From Pseudomonas sp. S31 (lineage in GTDB: Bacteria > Pseudomonadota > Gammaproteobacteria > Pseudomonadales > Pseudomonadaceae), in NCBI RefSeq assembly GCF_016648105.1, contig NZ_JACVVE010000001.1, forward strand, positions 372,001 through 436,000: a DNA stretch of 64,000 nucleotides, in the 5' to 3' direction. The stretch's first letter is position 1. Each line of letters starts with the position of its first letter. A program made the translations under genes and the position numbers. Under the pieces are notes generated by a model that saw nothing but the letters and a program-made list of their open reading frames with translations, had not been told where the DNA came from and ran no database searches. This document shows positions 56,233 through 64,000 of this stretch, one piece after another.

Positions 56233-57396
56233 TCACAGGCGCAGCCCGGCAGCCTTGAGCCGCGGCAGGATCTGCTGGCCGAAGTGGGCCAGGTCCTTGG
56301 CAAAGTCATGGAAGTTGAGTTGTACCCCGTCGATGCCCGCCGCCTTCAGCGCCGCCAGTTGTTCCACCACCTGGTCGGGCGTGCCGACGATCTCGATGTT
56401 ACCGCCCAGGCCGAGGCCGGTGTTGCGTGCACCGCCGCGCTCGCGCCAGGCGTGGGCATCGCTGGCGTAGGCGGTGTGGGTGCCGAAGCTGCTGGTCACC
56501 TTGTTGCCGGTGATGCCCTCCAGATAGGCTCGGGTTTCGGCTTCGCTGTCGCGGCTGACCACGATCGGGTTGATGATCACCTTCACTTCGCGCCCGTACT
56601 CGGCGGCGCGGGCCTTGACCCGCGCCACGTGCGCCGGCAGGTCTTCGAGCACCTCGCGGATGCCCGAACCCGAGGAATTGGTGACGAACACCAGGTCCGA
56701 GTGCTGGGCGGCAAAGTCGATACCGGCACCCGAACCTGTGGCGGTGACCAGTACCGGCCGGCCATACAGCGGCTTGGGCGTGATATAGCCGTCCTTGATC
56801 TTCCAGCCGTGCCGACCTTCGTAGCTGAAGTTGTCCGGGTGGGTCCACAACGTATTGAGCACATCGAACAACTCACCGGCCAGTTCGTAGCGCTGGTCGT
56901 GTTCGATCTGCGGCTTGCCGAACATCTCGTGTTCGACCGGCCGGTGCCCGGTGACGATATTGATACCCCAGCGCCCCTTGGCGATATGGTCGAGCGTGGA
57001 ACCGTACTTGGCCAGGTGCAGCGGGTGCAACGGGCCGTACAGCACGTGAATGGTCGAGATCAGCAGCATGCGCTGGGTGGCTGCGGCCATGGCACCGAGG
57101 GCGATGAACGAGTCCAGCGAGGCCTCGCCGTCATAGCCGCCCTTGGGCAGCCACTGGGTGCGGCTGAACGCCAGGTCGAAGCCCAGCGCCTCGGCCTGCT
57201 GGACGATGGCCAGGTTGTAGTCGAACGTCCAGGTGTTGGAGGTCGGGTAGTCGCTCAGGCGGATGTCCTGCATGTTGAGGAACAGTCCGAGCATCAGCGG
57301 CTGGCGCAGGGCCTGGCTGAGCGGGCTGTCCGGGTAGTCGCGCGGGGTGGGGAAGCGGTCGCGCGCGAATGCAGGTTGCGGTTGTGGCTGGGCCAT
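56233..57396 (-). CDS. LLM-class FMNH2-dependent monooxygenase (SfnG/SsuD type)
   Basis: A 387-residue luciferase-like flavin monooxygenase, with blocks AEALGFDLAFSRTQW, TIHVLYGPLHPLHLAKYGST, ISTIHVLYG, GRWGINIVTGHRPVEHEMFG and the C-terminal VEQLAALKAAGIDGVQLNF. This group includes SsuD and SfnG, which remove sulfur from alkanesulfonates and sulfones by FMNH2-driven oxidation. It needs a separate flavin reductase, not seen in the window. AAGGAGG precedes the ATG at 57396. It lies between the importer ATPase and TonB receptor genes. Confidence 0.87.
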   Translation of the reverse strand: MAQPQPQPAFARDRFPTPRDYPDSPLSQALRQPLMLGLFLNMQDIRLSDYPTSNTWTFDYNLAIVQQAEALGFDLAFSRTQWLPKGGYDGEASLDSFIALGAMAAATQRMLLISTIHVLYGPLHPLHLAKYGSTLDHIAKGRWGINIVTGHRPVEHEMFGKPQIEHDQRYELAGELFDVLNTLWTHPDNFSYEGRHGWKIKDGYITPKPLYGRPVLVTATGSGAGIDFAAQHSDLVFVTNSSGSGIREVLEDLPAHVARVKARAAEYGREVKVIINPIVVSRDSEAETRAYLEGITGNKVTSSFGTHTAYASDAHAWRERGGARNTGLGLGGNIEIVGTPDQVVEQLAALKAAGIDGVQLNFHDFAKDLAHFGQQILPRLKAAGLRL

Positions 57397-57446
57397 AGGC
57401 GTTCGCCCTCCTTGCGGGGTTCGGGAAAGGTGCCGAGGCGCTGGAC

Positions 57447-59945
57447 TCACCAGAAGTAGTCCAGCCGTGCGTAGTAGTAGCCACCGTCCACGCCGTAAGG
57501 CGAGTACCAGCTGTAGGCCGGGTTGTCGACCGGGAACAGGTAGTACAGCTTGGCTTGCGCAGACAGCTGCTCGGGCCGCTCGTTGAAGATGTTCAGGCCG
57601 CCCACCGAAACCTTGAGCTGGTCGCTGACGTTGTAGCCGACGTCCAGGTCGGTGATGAAGGCCGGCTTGATCTTCTCGTCGCGGTTGGCGTTGTACTGGC
57701 TCTTGCCGGTGACCGACGAGTAGCGGGTTTCCTTGAGGGTGACCTCGAAGTCGTCGATGAACCAGGTGTGCTGCAACGACGTCTTGTTCTTCGGGAAGGC
57801 GCTTTCCAGGTTGCCCTGCTTGTCGCGCCCCAGCACCTGCACGCCGGTGCCGGCGAGCGAATCGGGCTCCTTGATGTCGCGGATCTCATGCAACTGCTGG
57901 GTGCTGGTCAGGGTCCACTTGCCACGCCCCCAGGGGCCGTACTCGGCGCGGTAGTCGGCCACCAGGTCGATGCCACGAGTGCGGGTGTCAGCGAGGTTGC
58001 CGTAGTAGACCACGCTCTGGTTGGTGTCCAGGCCGGCAGCAGCGAGGATGGCGGCGATGTTCGGGTCGTTGAGGCCACTGAGCGAGCTGGTCTGGAGAAT
58101 GCGGTCCTTGATGTCGATCTGGTAGAAGTCCACCGTCAGGTCGAGGTTGCTGGCAGGCGTGGCGACGAAGCCGACACTGTAGTTGCGCGACTTTTCCGGT
58201 TTGAGCTTCTTCGAGCCCAGTGCTGCGGCCGCCGCGGACCCTGGGGCGGCATAGTTTGTCACCTGCTGCTGCAACTCGCCGGTGATCGGGCTGGAGCCCC
58301 AGGCCGAGGTGCTCGAGGAGAAATGCTGCTGTTGCAGCGATGGTGCGCGGAAACCGTTGTTGATGGTGCCGCGCACGGCCAGGGTTGGAGTCAGCTGGTA
58401 GCGCGTAGACAGTTTGCCGCTGGCGGTATCGCCAACGTCGCTGTAGTGCTCGAAGCGCCCTGCCACGCTCACTTCCCAGGCGTCGGTGAACTTTTGTGTG
58501 AGGTCGACGTAGCCTGCGGTGTTGCTGCGATCCCAGCTACCTGCCGCTGCAGGACTGAAGCCGCCCCACCCGGCCGAGCCGGAGTTCGGTCGTTTGCCGG
58601 CATTCGCCGAGCCCTCGGGATAGATATAGCCACCGTCGGCATAGGAGGCGTATTCACCGGCACGGATCTGGTAGGTGTCGGTGCGGTATTCAAGGCCTGC
58701 GCCCACCTGCAGCGGCGCCTTGAACAGCCCGGTATCGAATGCGCGGTTGACGTCCAGGTTGTTGGTCCACTGGCTGAAGATCGCCTGGCCGTTGTCGAAG
58801 TCGGTGGGGCTGTCGGGGCCGAACGAGGCGTTGAGCGAGTCGTCGTTGTGCAGGTGCAGGTCGTTGCGACCCCAGCTGGTCGAGGCGTCCCAGTCCCAGC
58901 CGAGCAGGTCGTTGCCCTTGAGGCCGAACACGCCCTGGAAGTCGTCCTCCACCGAACGGAACTTGGGCTGGAAACCGTCGGGGTAGATGTCGGGGATGTT
59001 CTGCGCCGACACTGCCGTGCGGAAGGTGCCAAAGCCGGTGGAATCACGGTGGCTGAAGGTCGAGAACGAGTAGAAGTCCAGTGCCTCGTTCAGCGGGAGT
59101 TCCATGTTGTACGAGGCATTGTAGGTCTGCACCCGCGGCTGGCCCATGATCTGCCGGTAGCGGCTCTTGCCGTACTCGCGCGGGTCGTCGCCTGGGTAGA
59201 TTCTGGTGCGATCAGGCACGGCACCGGCGACATTGCTGGTTTCCTGGATCTTGATATCGGCGCTGAGGTTGAAGAAGCCTTCGTTGGGCAATTCGAAGCC
59301 CTGGTTGATCGAAGTCTGCCCGGTGGCGCCGAAGTTGCCCTTGCTGCCCTCGCGCTGCCCATACTGCCCGTACACGGCGCTGGCCTGGCCGCCGCTGGCA
59401 TTACGCTTGAGGATGATGTTGATGACACCGGCAATGGCGTCGGAACCGTACTGCGCCGCCGCGCCATCGCGAAGCACCTCGATGTGGTCCACCGCCGCCA
59501 CTGGAATCAGGTCGAGGTCGACAGGCGACTGGCCGTTGGCCGTACTCGAGGCTTGATGGAAGATCTGTGCGGTGTTGTGTCGACGCTTGCCGTTGACCAG
59601 TACCAGCACGGCGTTGCCGCCCAGGCCGCGCAAGGTGGCTGACTTGACCGCGATCCCGGTGGCCCCGGTGAAACCTGCGTCATTGGTGTAGGAAGGTACC
59701 TGTGCAGCCAGCGCATCACGCAGGTTCTGCTTGCCGCTGCGGGCCAGGTCGTCGGCACTGATCACATCGATGGGAGCCAGGCTCTGTGCCACCGTGCGTT
59801 TTTCGACGCGGGTGCCGGTGACCACCACGGTCTCCAGGGCATCGTCTTGTACGGCGGCCAATGCGCCATGGCCATAAAGGGAAACGAGGCCGATCGACAC
59901 CATCTTGCCGAGGTGCGAGCGGGAACTTGCGAACAACGCATTCAT
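57447..59945 (-). CDS. TonB-dependent outer-membrane receptor
   Basis: An 832-residue receptor. Signal region to about residue 30 (KMVSIGLVSLYGHGALA), TonB box-like ETVVVTG (38-44), plug domain with VLRDGAAAQYGSDAIAGVINIIL, then a 22-stranded barrel with a final LDYFW at the C-terminus. These import scarce compounds such as siderophores, vitamins or organosulfur compounds using TonB energy. Placed within genes for sulfur monooxygenases and an Opp-type importer, it probably brings in an organosulfur substrate. That is inference. Confidence 0.93.
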   Translation of the reverse strand: MNALFASSRSHLGKMVSIGLVSLYGHGALAAVQDDALETVVVTGTRVEKRTVAQSLAPIDVISADDLARSGKQNLRDALAAQVPSYTNDAGFTGATGIAVKSATLRGLGGNAVLVLVNGKRRHNTAQIFHQASSTANGQSPVDLDLIPVAAVDHIEVLRDGAAAQYGSDAIAGVINIILKRNASGGQASAVYGQYGQREGSKGNFGATGQTSINQGFELPNEGFFNLSADIKIQETSNVAGAVPDRTRIYPGDDPREYGKSRYRQIMGQPRVQTYNASYNMELPLNEALDFYSFSTFSHRDSTGFGTFRTAVSAQNIPDIYPDGFQPKFRSVEDDFQGVFGLKGNDLLGWDWDASTSWGRNDLHLHNDDSLNASFGPDSPTDFDNGQAIFSQWTNNLDVNRAFDTGLFKAPLQVGAGLEYRTDTYQIRAGEYASYADGGYIYPEGSANAGKRPNSGSAGWGGFSPAAAGSWDRSNTAGYVDLTQKFTDAWEVSVAGRFEHYSDVGDTASGKLSTRYQLTPTLAVRGTINNGFRAPSLQQQHFSSSTSAWGSSPITGELQQQVTNYAAPGSAAAAALGSKKLKPEKSRNYSVGFVATPASNLDLTVDFYQIDIKDRILQTSSLSGLNDPNIAAILAAAGLDTNQSVVYYGNLADTRTRGIDLVADYRAEYGPWGRGKWTLTSTQQLHEIRDIKEPDSLAGTGVQVLGRDKQGNLESAFPKNKTSLQHTWFIDDFEVTLKETRYSSVTGKSQYNANRDEKIKPAFITDLDVGYNVSDQLKVSVGGLNIFNERPEQLSAQAKLYYLFPVDNPAYSWYSPYGVDGGYYYARLDYFW

Positions 59946-60094
59946 GCGACTACCTGCAAAACAAAAGATTGCTGGCGTGGTGGTCGTGCCTGGCCAAGAA
60001 CAAATAAGTGTTATTTGGAGCGGTACCTGGTAATGGCGTACGCGGGTCGGACAGAGGCGTGATGAAAGTGCAACACCCCGTTTTGCAACAGCAA

Positions 60095-61312
60095 CTAGAA
60101 AACCAGACCCTCCTGCAAGTGCGTCACGGTTTGATTGATATGGTAATCACCGACCACACGGGCTCTGTGCAGCAGTGGATTATGATTGAGCACAGTCCGA
60201 ATGTTTCGCCAATGCCGGTCGAAGTTGTATTTGCGCGAAGTCGCCGAGCCGCCGCCTACTTCGTACAGCACTTCGGCGGCGCGCAGCGCCAACTTGGCGA
60301 CGATGACTTGCATCTGTGCATTGGCCAGGGCGCCGTCAATCAGTATCTGCTCGAGTTGCGGGTCGCCGCCAAGCAGCGCCTGCGAACCCCGGTCGAGTTG
60401 CCGAGCGGTCTGGCCGATCAAGGCATCGGTGGCGTAGGCCGTAGCGGCGATCTCCCCCACCACCTGTTGTACGAACAGGTCGTCACGGGCTTCGTCCGCC
60501 GGGCTGTGCATCGCCGCTCGGGCATTGCGACGCACGTACTGCACCGCATCCTCACGAATGTTGCGCACCACCCCGGCCGCGCAGGCGGCCAGGTGCAACT
60601 GGCGCAGGGCAGAGCAATGGCGGCCGGCGGCCTTGTGATGAGCCCGTGGCTGGACTTCCTCGGGCCAGACCTGCACATCGACCAGCTCGATTCCGCCGCT
60701 GGCGGTGAGGCGCTGGCCCATGCCGTCCCAGTCGTCGAGGATGCGGATGCCGGGCCGGTCGGCAGGAACCAGCACCGACACCACCTGGCCCTGATCGTCG
60801 GTGGCCGAGAACACCAGGTAGTCGGCGTAGGCCGAACCGGTGGCGTACCACTTGCGACCATTGAGCCGGTAGCCTTCGCCCTGCCGGCTCAAGCGGGTAC
60901 GGATGGTGCCCAGCGGCGCCCCGACCTCGGTGTGCGCACCAGCGAACAGCTTGCCGTCCAGCACCTTGCCCAGCAACGCATCCCGGGCCTCGCTGGCGGG
61001 TCCGTGAATCAGCCCCTCGACGAAGTTGAAGTGCGAGCGCAGGGCATGGGCAACGTTGGGATCACCCTGGGCCAGGCTGGCGATGCTCTCGATGTAGTCG
61101 GCCACCTGGCCGCCTGGCCCTCCCTGGGCCACCGGCACACGCAATGCGCCGATACCCGCCTGGCGGATTCGCTCGAATGCGGCAACCGGCAGTTCTCGCT
61201 CAAGGTCACGTCGACTGGCCTGCTCGGCGATCTCGCTGCGAATCACCTGGACCTCGGCGAGGATTCGCGCCAGGGCATCGACAGGTTCGACAGGTACTTC
61301 AGGTTTCGCCAT
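60095..61312 (-). CDS. DszC/SfnC-like acyl-CoA dehydrogenase-fold monooxygenase
   Basis: A 405-residue flavoprotein of the acyl-CoA dehydrogenase fold. FAGAHTEVGAPLGTI and GRKWYATGSAYADYLVFSA form the flavin pocket, and the C-terminal region RKYNFDRHWRNIRTVLNHNP and ARVVGDYHIN is typical of DszC/SfnC monooxygenases, which use FMNH2 and oxygen to oxidise thioethers or sulfones. ATG 61312 was chosen; upstream codons (a TTG at 61333) are doubtful. It is divergent from the oppB-type gene. The real substrate is unknown. Confidence 0.88.
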   Translation of the reverse strand: MAKPEVPVEPVDALARILAEVQVIRSEIAEQASRRDLERELPVAAFERIRQAGIGALRVPVAQGGPGGQVADYIESIASLAQGDPNVAHALRSHFNFVEGLIHGPASEARDALLGKVLDGKLFAGAHTEVGAPLGTIRTRLSRQGEGYRLNGRKWYATGSAYADYLVFSATDDQGQVVSVLVPADRPGIRILDDWDGMGQRLTASGGIELVDVQVWPEEVQPRAHHKAAGRHCSALRQLHLAACAAGVVRNIREDAVQYVRRNARAAMHSPADEARDDLFVQQVVGEIAATAYATDALIGQTARQLDRGSQALLGGDPQLEQILIDGALANAQMQVIVAKLALRAAEVLYEVGGGSATSRKYNFDRHWRNIRTVLNHNPLLHRARVVGDYHINQTVTHLQEGLVF

Positions 61313-61523
61313 CACTGCCACGTCCCACTCCAACTTAGAATTCCATTCAAGTGCTACCCGAACAACTAACCAGCGACTTGCAAGTTGCCATCGGGTTATT
61401 CCAGGCCGCCGACAGTACTGGCCCGCCGCGCGTCAGGTCAACCCGGCCAGCGCGCTCGACATAGACTGTTTTTATCTATCGTTAGAGAACCGTTCTTGAA
61501 TAACCTTATGCATTTTTCGCGCA

Positions 61524-61552
61524 TTGACAAAGCGTTTCAGCCACCGTGTAAA
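61524..61552 (+). promoter_or_regulatory. Candidate sigma-70 promoter for the permease operon
   Basis: TTGACA (61524-61529), a 17-base spacer and TGTAAA (61547-61552), with GGGAGG then 28-37 bases later just before the ATG at 61580. Consensus -35 and a fair -10 make this the best promoter seen in the divergent region. Confidence 0.55.
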
Positions 61553-61579
61553 TAGCCTCGCCTTTTCGGGAGGTCATTA

Positions 61580-62569
61580 ATGAAATCAACTAAGGACGTT
61601 GGCCAGGCGCTGTGGCGTGCGCTGGTACATACCGTACCCACGGTAGTTGGAATATTGCTGATCAACTTCTTCTTGTTGCAATTGGCCCCGGGTGACGCCG
61701 CCGATGTCATGGCGGGCGAGTCGGGTTCCGCTACTGCTGAAAGCCTCGCGGCCCTGCGCAGCCAGTTCGGCCTGGACCAACCATGGTGGGTGCAGTTGTG
61801 GGCCTACCTCAACCACCTGCTGCACCTGGACCTCGGCTACTCGCCACGTTATGGCGCAGCGGTGCAGACGCTGATCGGGCAACGCCTGGGCACCACCCTG
61901 GCATTGATGGGATTGGCGATGGCGCTGGCCTTGCTGTTGGGCATCACCCTCGGCGTGGTCATGGCCAGCTTCCAGGGACGCTGGCTCGATCGCCTGTTGT
62001 CGGCCGCATCGCAGCTGTTCTATTCACTCCCGGGCTTCTGGGTCGGGCTGATGTTGATCGTGGTGTTCTCGGTCAAGCTGGGCTGGTTGCCCACGGGCGG
62101 CGCCGGCACCATCGGCAGCGACCTGCGGGGGCTCGACGCGCTGCTGGACACGCTACGCTACCTGACGCTCCCAGCCTGCTCGCTGGCGCTCATCTACATG
62201 GCGATCTATGCGCGCCTGACCCGCGCCTCGATGATCGACGTGGCCCGCCAGGACTTCGTCCGCACCGCGACCGCCAAGGGCCTGGCACCGCTGACCGTGA
62301 CCCTGCGCCATGTGTTGCGCAACGCCCTGCTGCCGATCACCACCATGGCCGGCCTGCACCTGGGTGGCATGCTCGGCGGCGCGGTGGTGATCGAAACCGT
62401 GTTCAGCCTGCCTGGCCTCGGCCGGCTGGCCTACGACGCGGTGATGGCCCGCGACTACAACGTACTGCTTGGCATCCTGCTGATTTCCTCATTGCTGGTG
62501 ATCGCCACCAACCTGCTGGTGGACGTGTTGCAAGCCTGGCTCGACCCCCGCATCCGGAACCGTACATGA
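61580..62569 (+). CDS. Opp/Dpp-type ABC transporter permease 1 (DppB-like)
   Basis: A 329-residue inner-membrane permease with six hydrophobic segments, the N-terminal FLLQLAPGDAADVMAGESGS typical of DppB, and the EAA loop ARQDFVRTATAKGLAPLTVT. It overlaps the second permease by four bases (ATGA). With the fused ATPase it imports peptide-like or glutathione-like molecules. GGGAGG precedes the ATG. Confidence 0.94.
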   Translation: MKSTKDVGQALWRALVHTVPTVVGILLINFFLLQLAPGDAADVMAGESGSATAESLAALRSQFGLDQPWWVQLWAYLNHLLHLDLGYSPRYGAAVQTLIGQRLGTTLALMGLAMALALLLGITLGVVMASFQGRWLDRLLSAASQLFYSLPGFWVGLMLIVVFSVKLGWLPTGGAGTIGSDLRGLDALLDTLRYLTLPACSLALIYMAIYARLTRASMIDVARQDFVRTATAKGLAPLTVTLRHVLRNALLPITTMAGLHLGGMLGGAVVIETVFSLPGLGRLAYDAVMARDYNVLLGILLISSLLVIATNLLVDVLQAWLDPRIRNRT

Positions 62570-63411
62570 CCGTATCGCGCCGTATCGCCTTGCCGGCGCC
62601 CTTGCGCGCCCCACTGACCCTGTTCGCCCTGGCCGTTCTGCTGACCGTGCTCGCCTGCGCCGTACTCGCACCCTGGCTGTTCCCTGGCGACCCACTGGAC
62701 ATGCAGGCCGAGGCATTCCTCTGGCCAGGGCAGGACTGGCACTACCCACTGGGCACCGACATGCTCGGGCGCGATGTATTGGCTGGCCTGGTGCACGGTG
62801 CGCGGATCTCGTTGCAGGTCGGTGCCCTGGCGACGCTGGCCGGGGTCCTGTCCGGCGTGCTGCTCGGCGCCTTGGCAGGCTATTTCGGTGGGCGCCTGGA
62901 CTACGCCGTGCAGCGCCTGGTGGAGATCTTCCAGACCATGCCCAGCTTCGTGTTGCTGGTCGCTCTGGTAGCCATCGCGCAGCCGTCGCTGCCCACCGTG
63001 GTGTTCGCCATTGCCCTGATCTCCTGGCCGACGGTGGCCCGCCTGGTGCGCGCCGAGGTACGCTCGCTGCGCCACCGCGAATATGTCCTGGCCGCGCGCA
63101 GCGTAGGCTATGGGCACTGGCGGATCATCCTGCGCGAGATCCTGCCCAACGTCCTGCCAACCCTGGTGGTGACCACCTCGATCATGATCGCCTCGGCCAT
63201 CCTCATGGAGTCGGCGCTGTCGTTCATGGGCCTGGGCGACCCCAACCACGTGAGCTGGGGCAGCATGATCGGCAATGGCCGCGAGCAGATCCGTACCGCC
63301 TGGTACCTGACGGCCATTCCAGGCCTGGCGATCTTCCTCACCGTGCTCGCCTTCAACCTGCTGAGCGACGCCCTGACCGATGCCTTCACCCCCAACCGCG
63401 CCGACGCCTGA
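62566..63411 (+). CDS. Opp/Dpp-type ABC transporter permease 2 (DppC-like)
   Basis: A 281-residue permease with the DppC signature HYPLGTDMLGRDVLAGLVHG and the EAA loop RHREYVLAARSVGYGHWRII, plus SALSFMGLGDPNHVSWGSMI near the C-terminus. The start overlaps the DppB-like stop. The binding protein follows 34 bases later. Confidence 0.95.
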   Translation: MTVSRRIALPAPLRAPLTLFALAVLLTVLACAVLAPWLFPGDPLDMQAEAFLWPGQDWHYPLGTDMLGRDVLAGLVHGARISLQVGALATLAGVLSGVLLGALAGYFGGRLDYAVQRLVEIFQTMPSFVLLVALVAIAQPSLPTVVFAIALISWPTVARLVRAEVRSLRHREYVLAARSVGYGHWRIILREILPNVLPTLVVTTSIMIASAILMESALSFMGLGDPNHVSWGSMIGNGREQIRTAWYLTAIPGLAIFLTVLAFNLLSDALTDAFTPNRADA

Positions 63412-63445
63412 CGGCCACACCCTCCCCCGACTACGGACCTTGCCC

Positions 63446-64000
63446 ATGAGCCTGACCCGACGCCAACTCCTGGCCTATGGCGGTGCATCCGCCGCCTTCC
63501 TGCAGCTATCGCCGCGCCTGTCGTTCGCCGAAGATGGGCCGGTGGCTGGCGGCACCCTCAACCTCCACGTGGCCATCGAGCCGCCGATCCTGGTCAACCT
63601 GACCCATACCGCTGGCCCCACGGTATACATCGCCGGCAAGGTCACCGAGGGCCTGCTGACCTATGACGACGATCTCAACCCCAAGCCATTGCTGGCCACC
63701 GCCTGGGATATCAGCGCCGATGGCCTGCGCTACACCTTTTCCCTGCGCCAGGGCGTGAAGTGGCACGACGGTCAGGACTTCAGCGCCGATGACGTGGTGT
63801 TCTCGCTGCAGACGCTGAAGGCCGCCAACCCGCGAGGGCGTGCGACCTTCGCCAACGTTACCGAGATCAAGGCGCTGGACCCTCACCGGGTCGAACTGAC
63901 GCTGAGCAAGCCGGCACCGTACCTGATCACCGCCCTGGCGGCGTGCGAGTCGCCGATCGTGGCCCGTCACGTGTACGGCCAGGCCAAGCCCCAGACCCAT
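63446..64000 (+). CDS. Opp/Dpp-type ABC substrate-binding protein (3' end outside window)
   Basis: The first 185 residues of a periplasmic binding protein (family 5). The N-terminus MSLTRRQLLAYGGASAAFLQ resembles a twin-arginine-type signal (TRRQLL), so it may be exported folded. The mature chain has the family blocks GKVTEGLLTYDDDLNPKPLL, WHDGQDFSADDVVFSLQTL and VELTLSKPAPYL. It should define the ligand of the importer encoded by the neighbouring permeases and the fused ATPase. The gene runs off the window. Confidence 0.92.
   Translation, partial: MSLTRRQLLAYGGASAAFLQLSPRLSFAEDGPVAGGTLNLHVAIEPPILVNLTHTAGPTVYIAGKVTEGLLTYDDDLNPKPLLATAWDISADGLRYTFSLRQGVKWHDGQDFSADDVVFSLQTLKAANPRGRATFANVTEIKALDPHRVELTLSKPAPYLITALAACESPIVARHVYGQAKPQTH

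Noticed and set aside
57555..59642. A 695-residue frame opposite the TonB receptor gene
   Set aside because: It is an antisense shadow of the receptor; no recognisable motif.

Overview
The window looks like chromosome from a Pseudomonas of the P. putida group. Codons end mostly in G or C, Pseudomonas-type REP palindromes with a GTAGGAGCGGGTTTACCCGC core recur between genes, and several gene pairs are typical of that group (cti divergent from metH; cysI followed by a DUF934 gene; catabolic-type aroQ/aroE). No rRNA, tRNA, CRISPR array, insertion sequence or prophage was found. The only clearly AT-rich foreign-looking stretch is about 32.1-33.75 kb.

Layout. 0-4.1 kb: the end of a BtuFCD/FecBCD-type metal-complex importer whose operon continues into a pseudoazurin and an OprD-type porin. 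4.1-9.4 kb: a GNAT acetyltransferase, lipoproteins, a Gly-rich secreted protein, an orphan ParA ATPase behind a well-formed Pho box, and a catabolic-type 3-dehydroquinate dehydratase/AroE-like pair. 9.5-16.3 kb: the most interesting block, a bufferin-like RiPP locus. It has a DUF692 (MNIO) enzyme, a DUF2063 partner, a precursor with four EGKCG motifs fused to two EF-hands, DoxX, a thioredoxin-like protein, DUF2790, and a two-component system. A tandem repeat, TACA-N6-TACA, sits in front of the regulator/DUF2790 pair, the DoxX unit and the precursor operon, which suggests one regulon. 16.4-21 kb: a 1509-residue NEL-type E3 ligase effector. 21-26.6 kb: DNA polymerase II, an MFS pump and two LysR regulators.

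26.7-29.3 kb: a three-gene cassette (YqcI/YcgG heme-type N-oxygenase family, LysE exporter, SGNH-like protein), divergent from a LysR gene across a long inverted repeat; it may make and export a small molecule. 29.4-37.1 kb: a Sel1-like protein, AzlCD exporter with AraC regulator, the AT-rich MFS gene, Sco1/PCuAC copper delivery to cytochrome oxidase, NfuA and an acyltransferase. 37.3-46.5 kb: Cti, MetH, sulfite reductase CysI and partner. 46.6-50.1 kb: DkgB-like reductase, a divergent PagP-like barrel, an alpha/beta hydrolase and DUF1348.

50.1-64 kb: an organosulfur scavenging region. It has two sulfonate-type binding proteins, a DszB-like desulfinase with its active-site residues, a DszC-like monooxygenase, an FMNH2-dependent LLM monooxygenase, an aldo/keto reductase, a TonB receptor and a complete Opp/Dpp-type importer. 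Together these would capture, import and desulfurise an organosulfur compound whose identity the sequence does not reveal.

Copper handling recurs (pseudoazurin, bufferin-like locus, Sco1/PCuAC), as does sulfur assimilation (CysI, MetH, the Dsz-like cluster). Gene starts were chosen from ribosome binding sites, overlaps and signal peptides. Functions are family assignments made by reading the protein sequences, not by database search.
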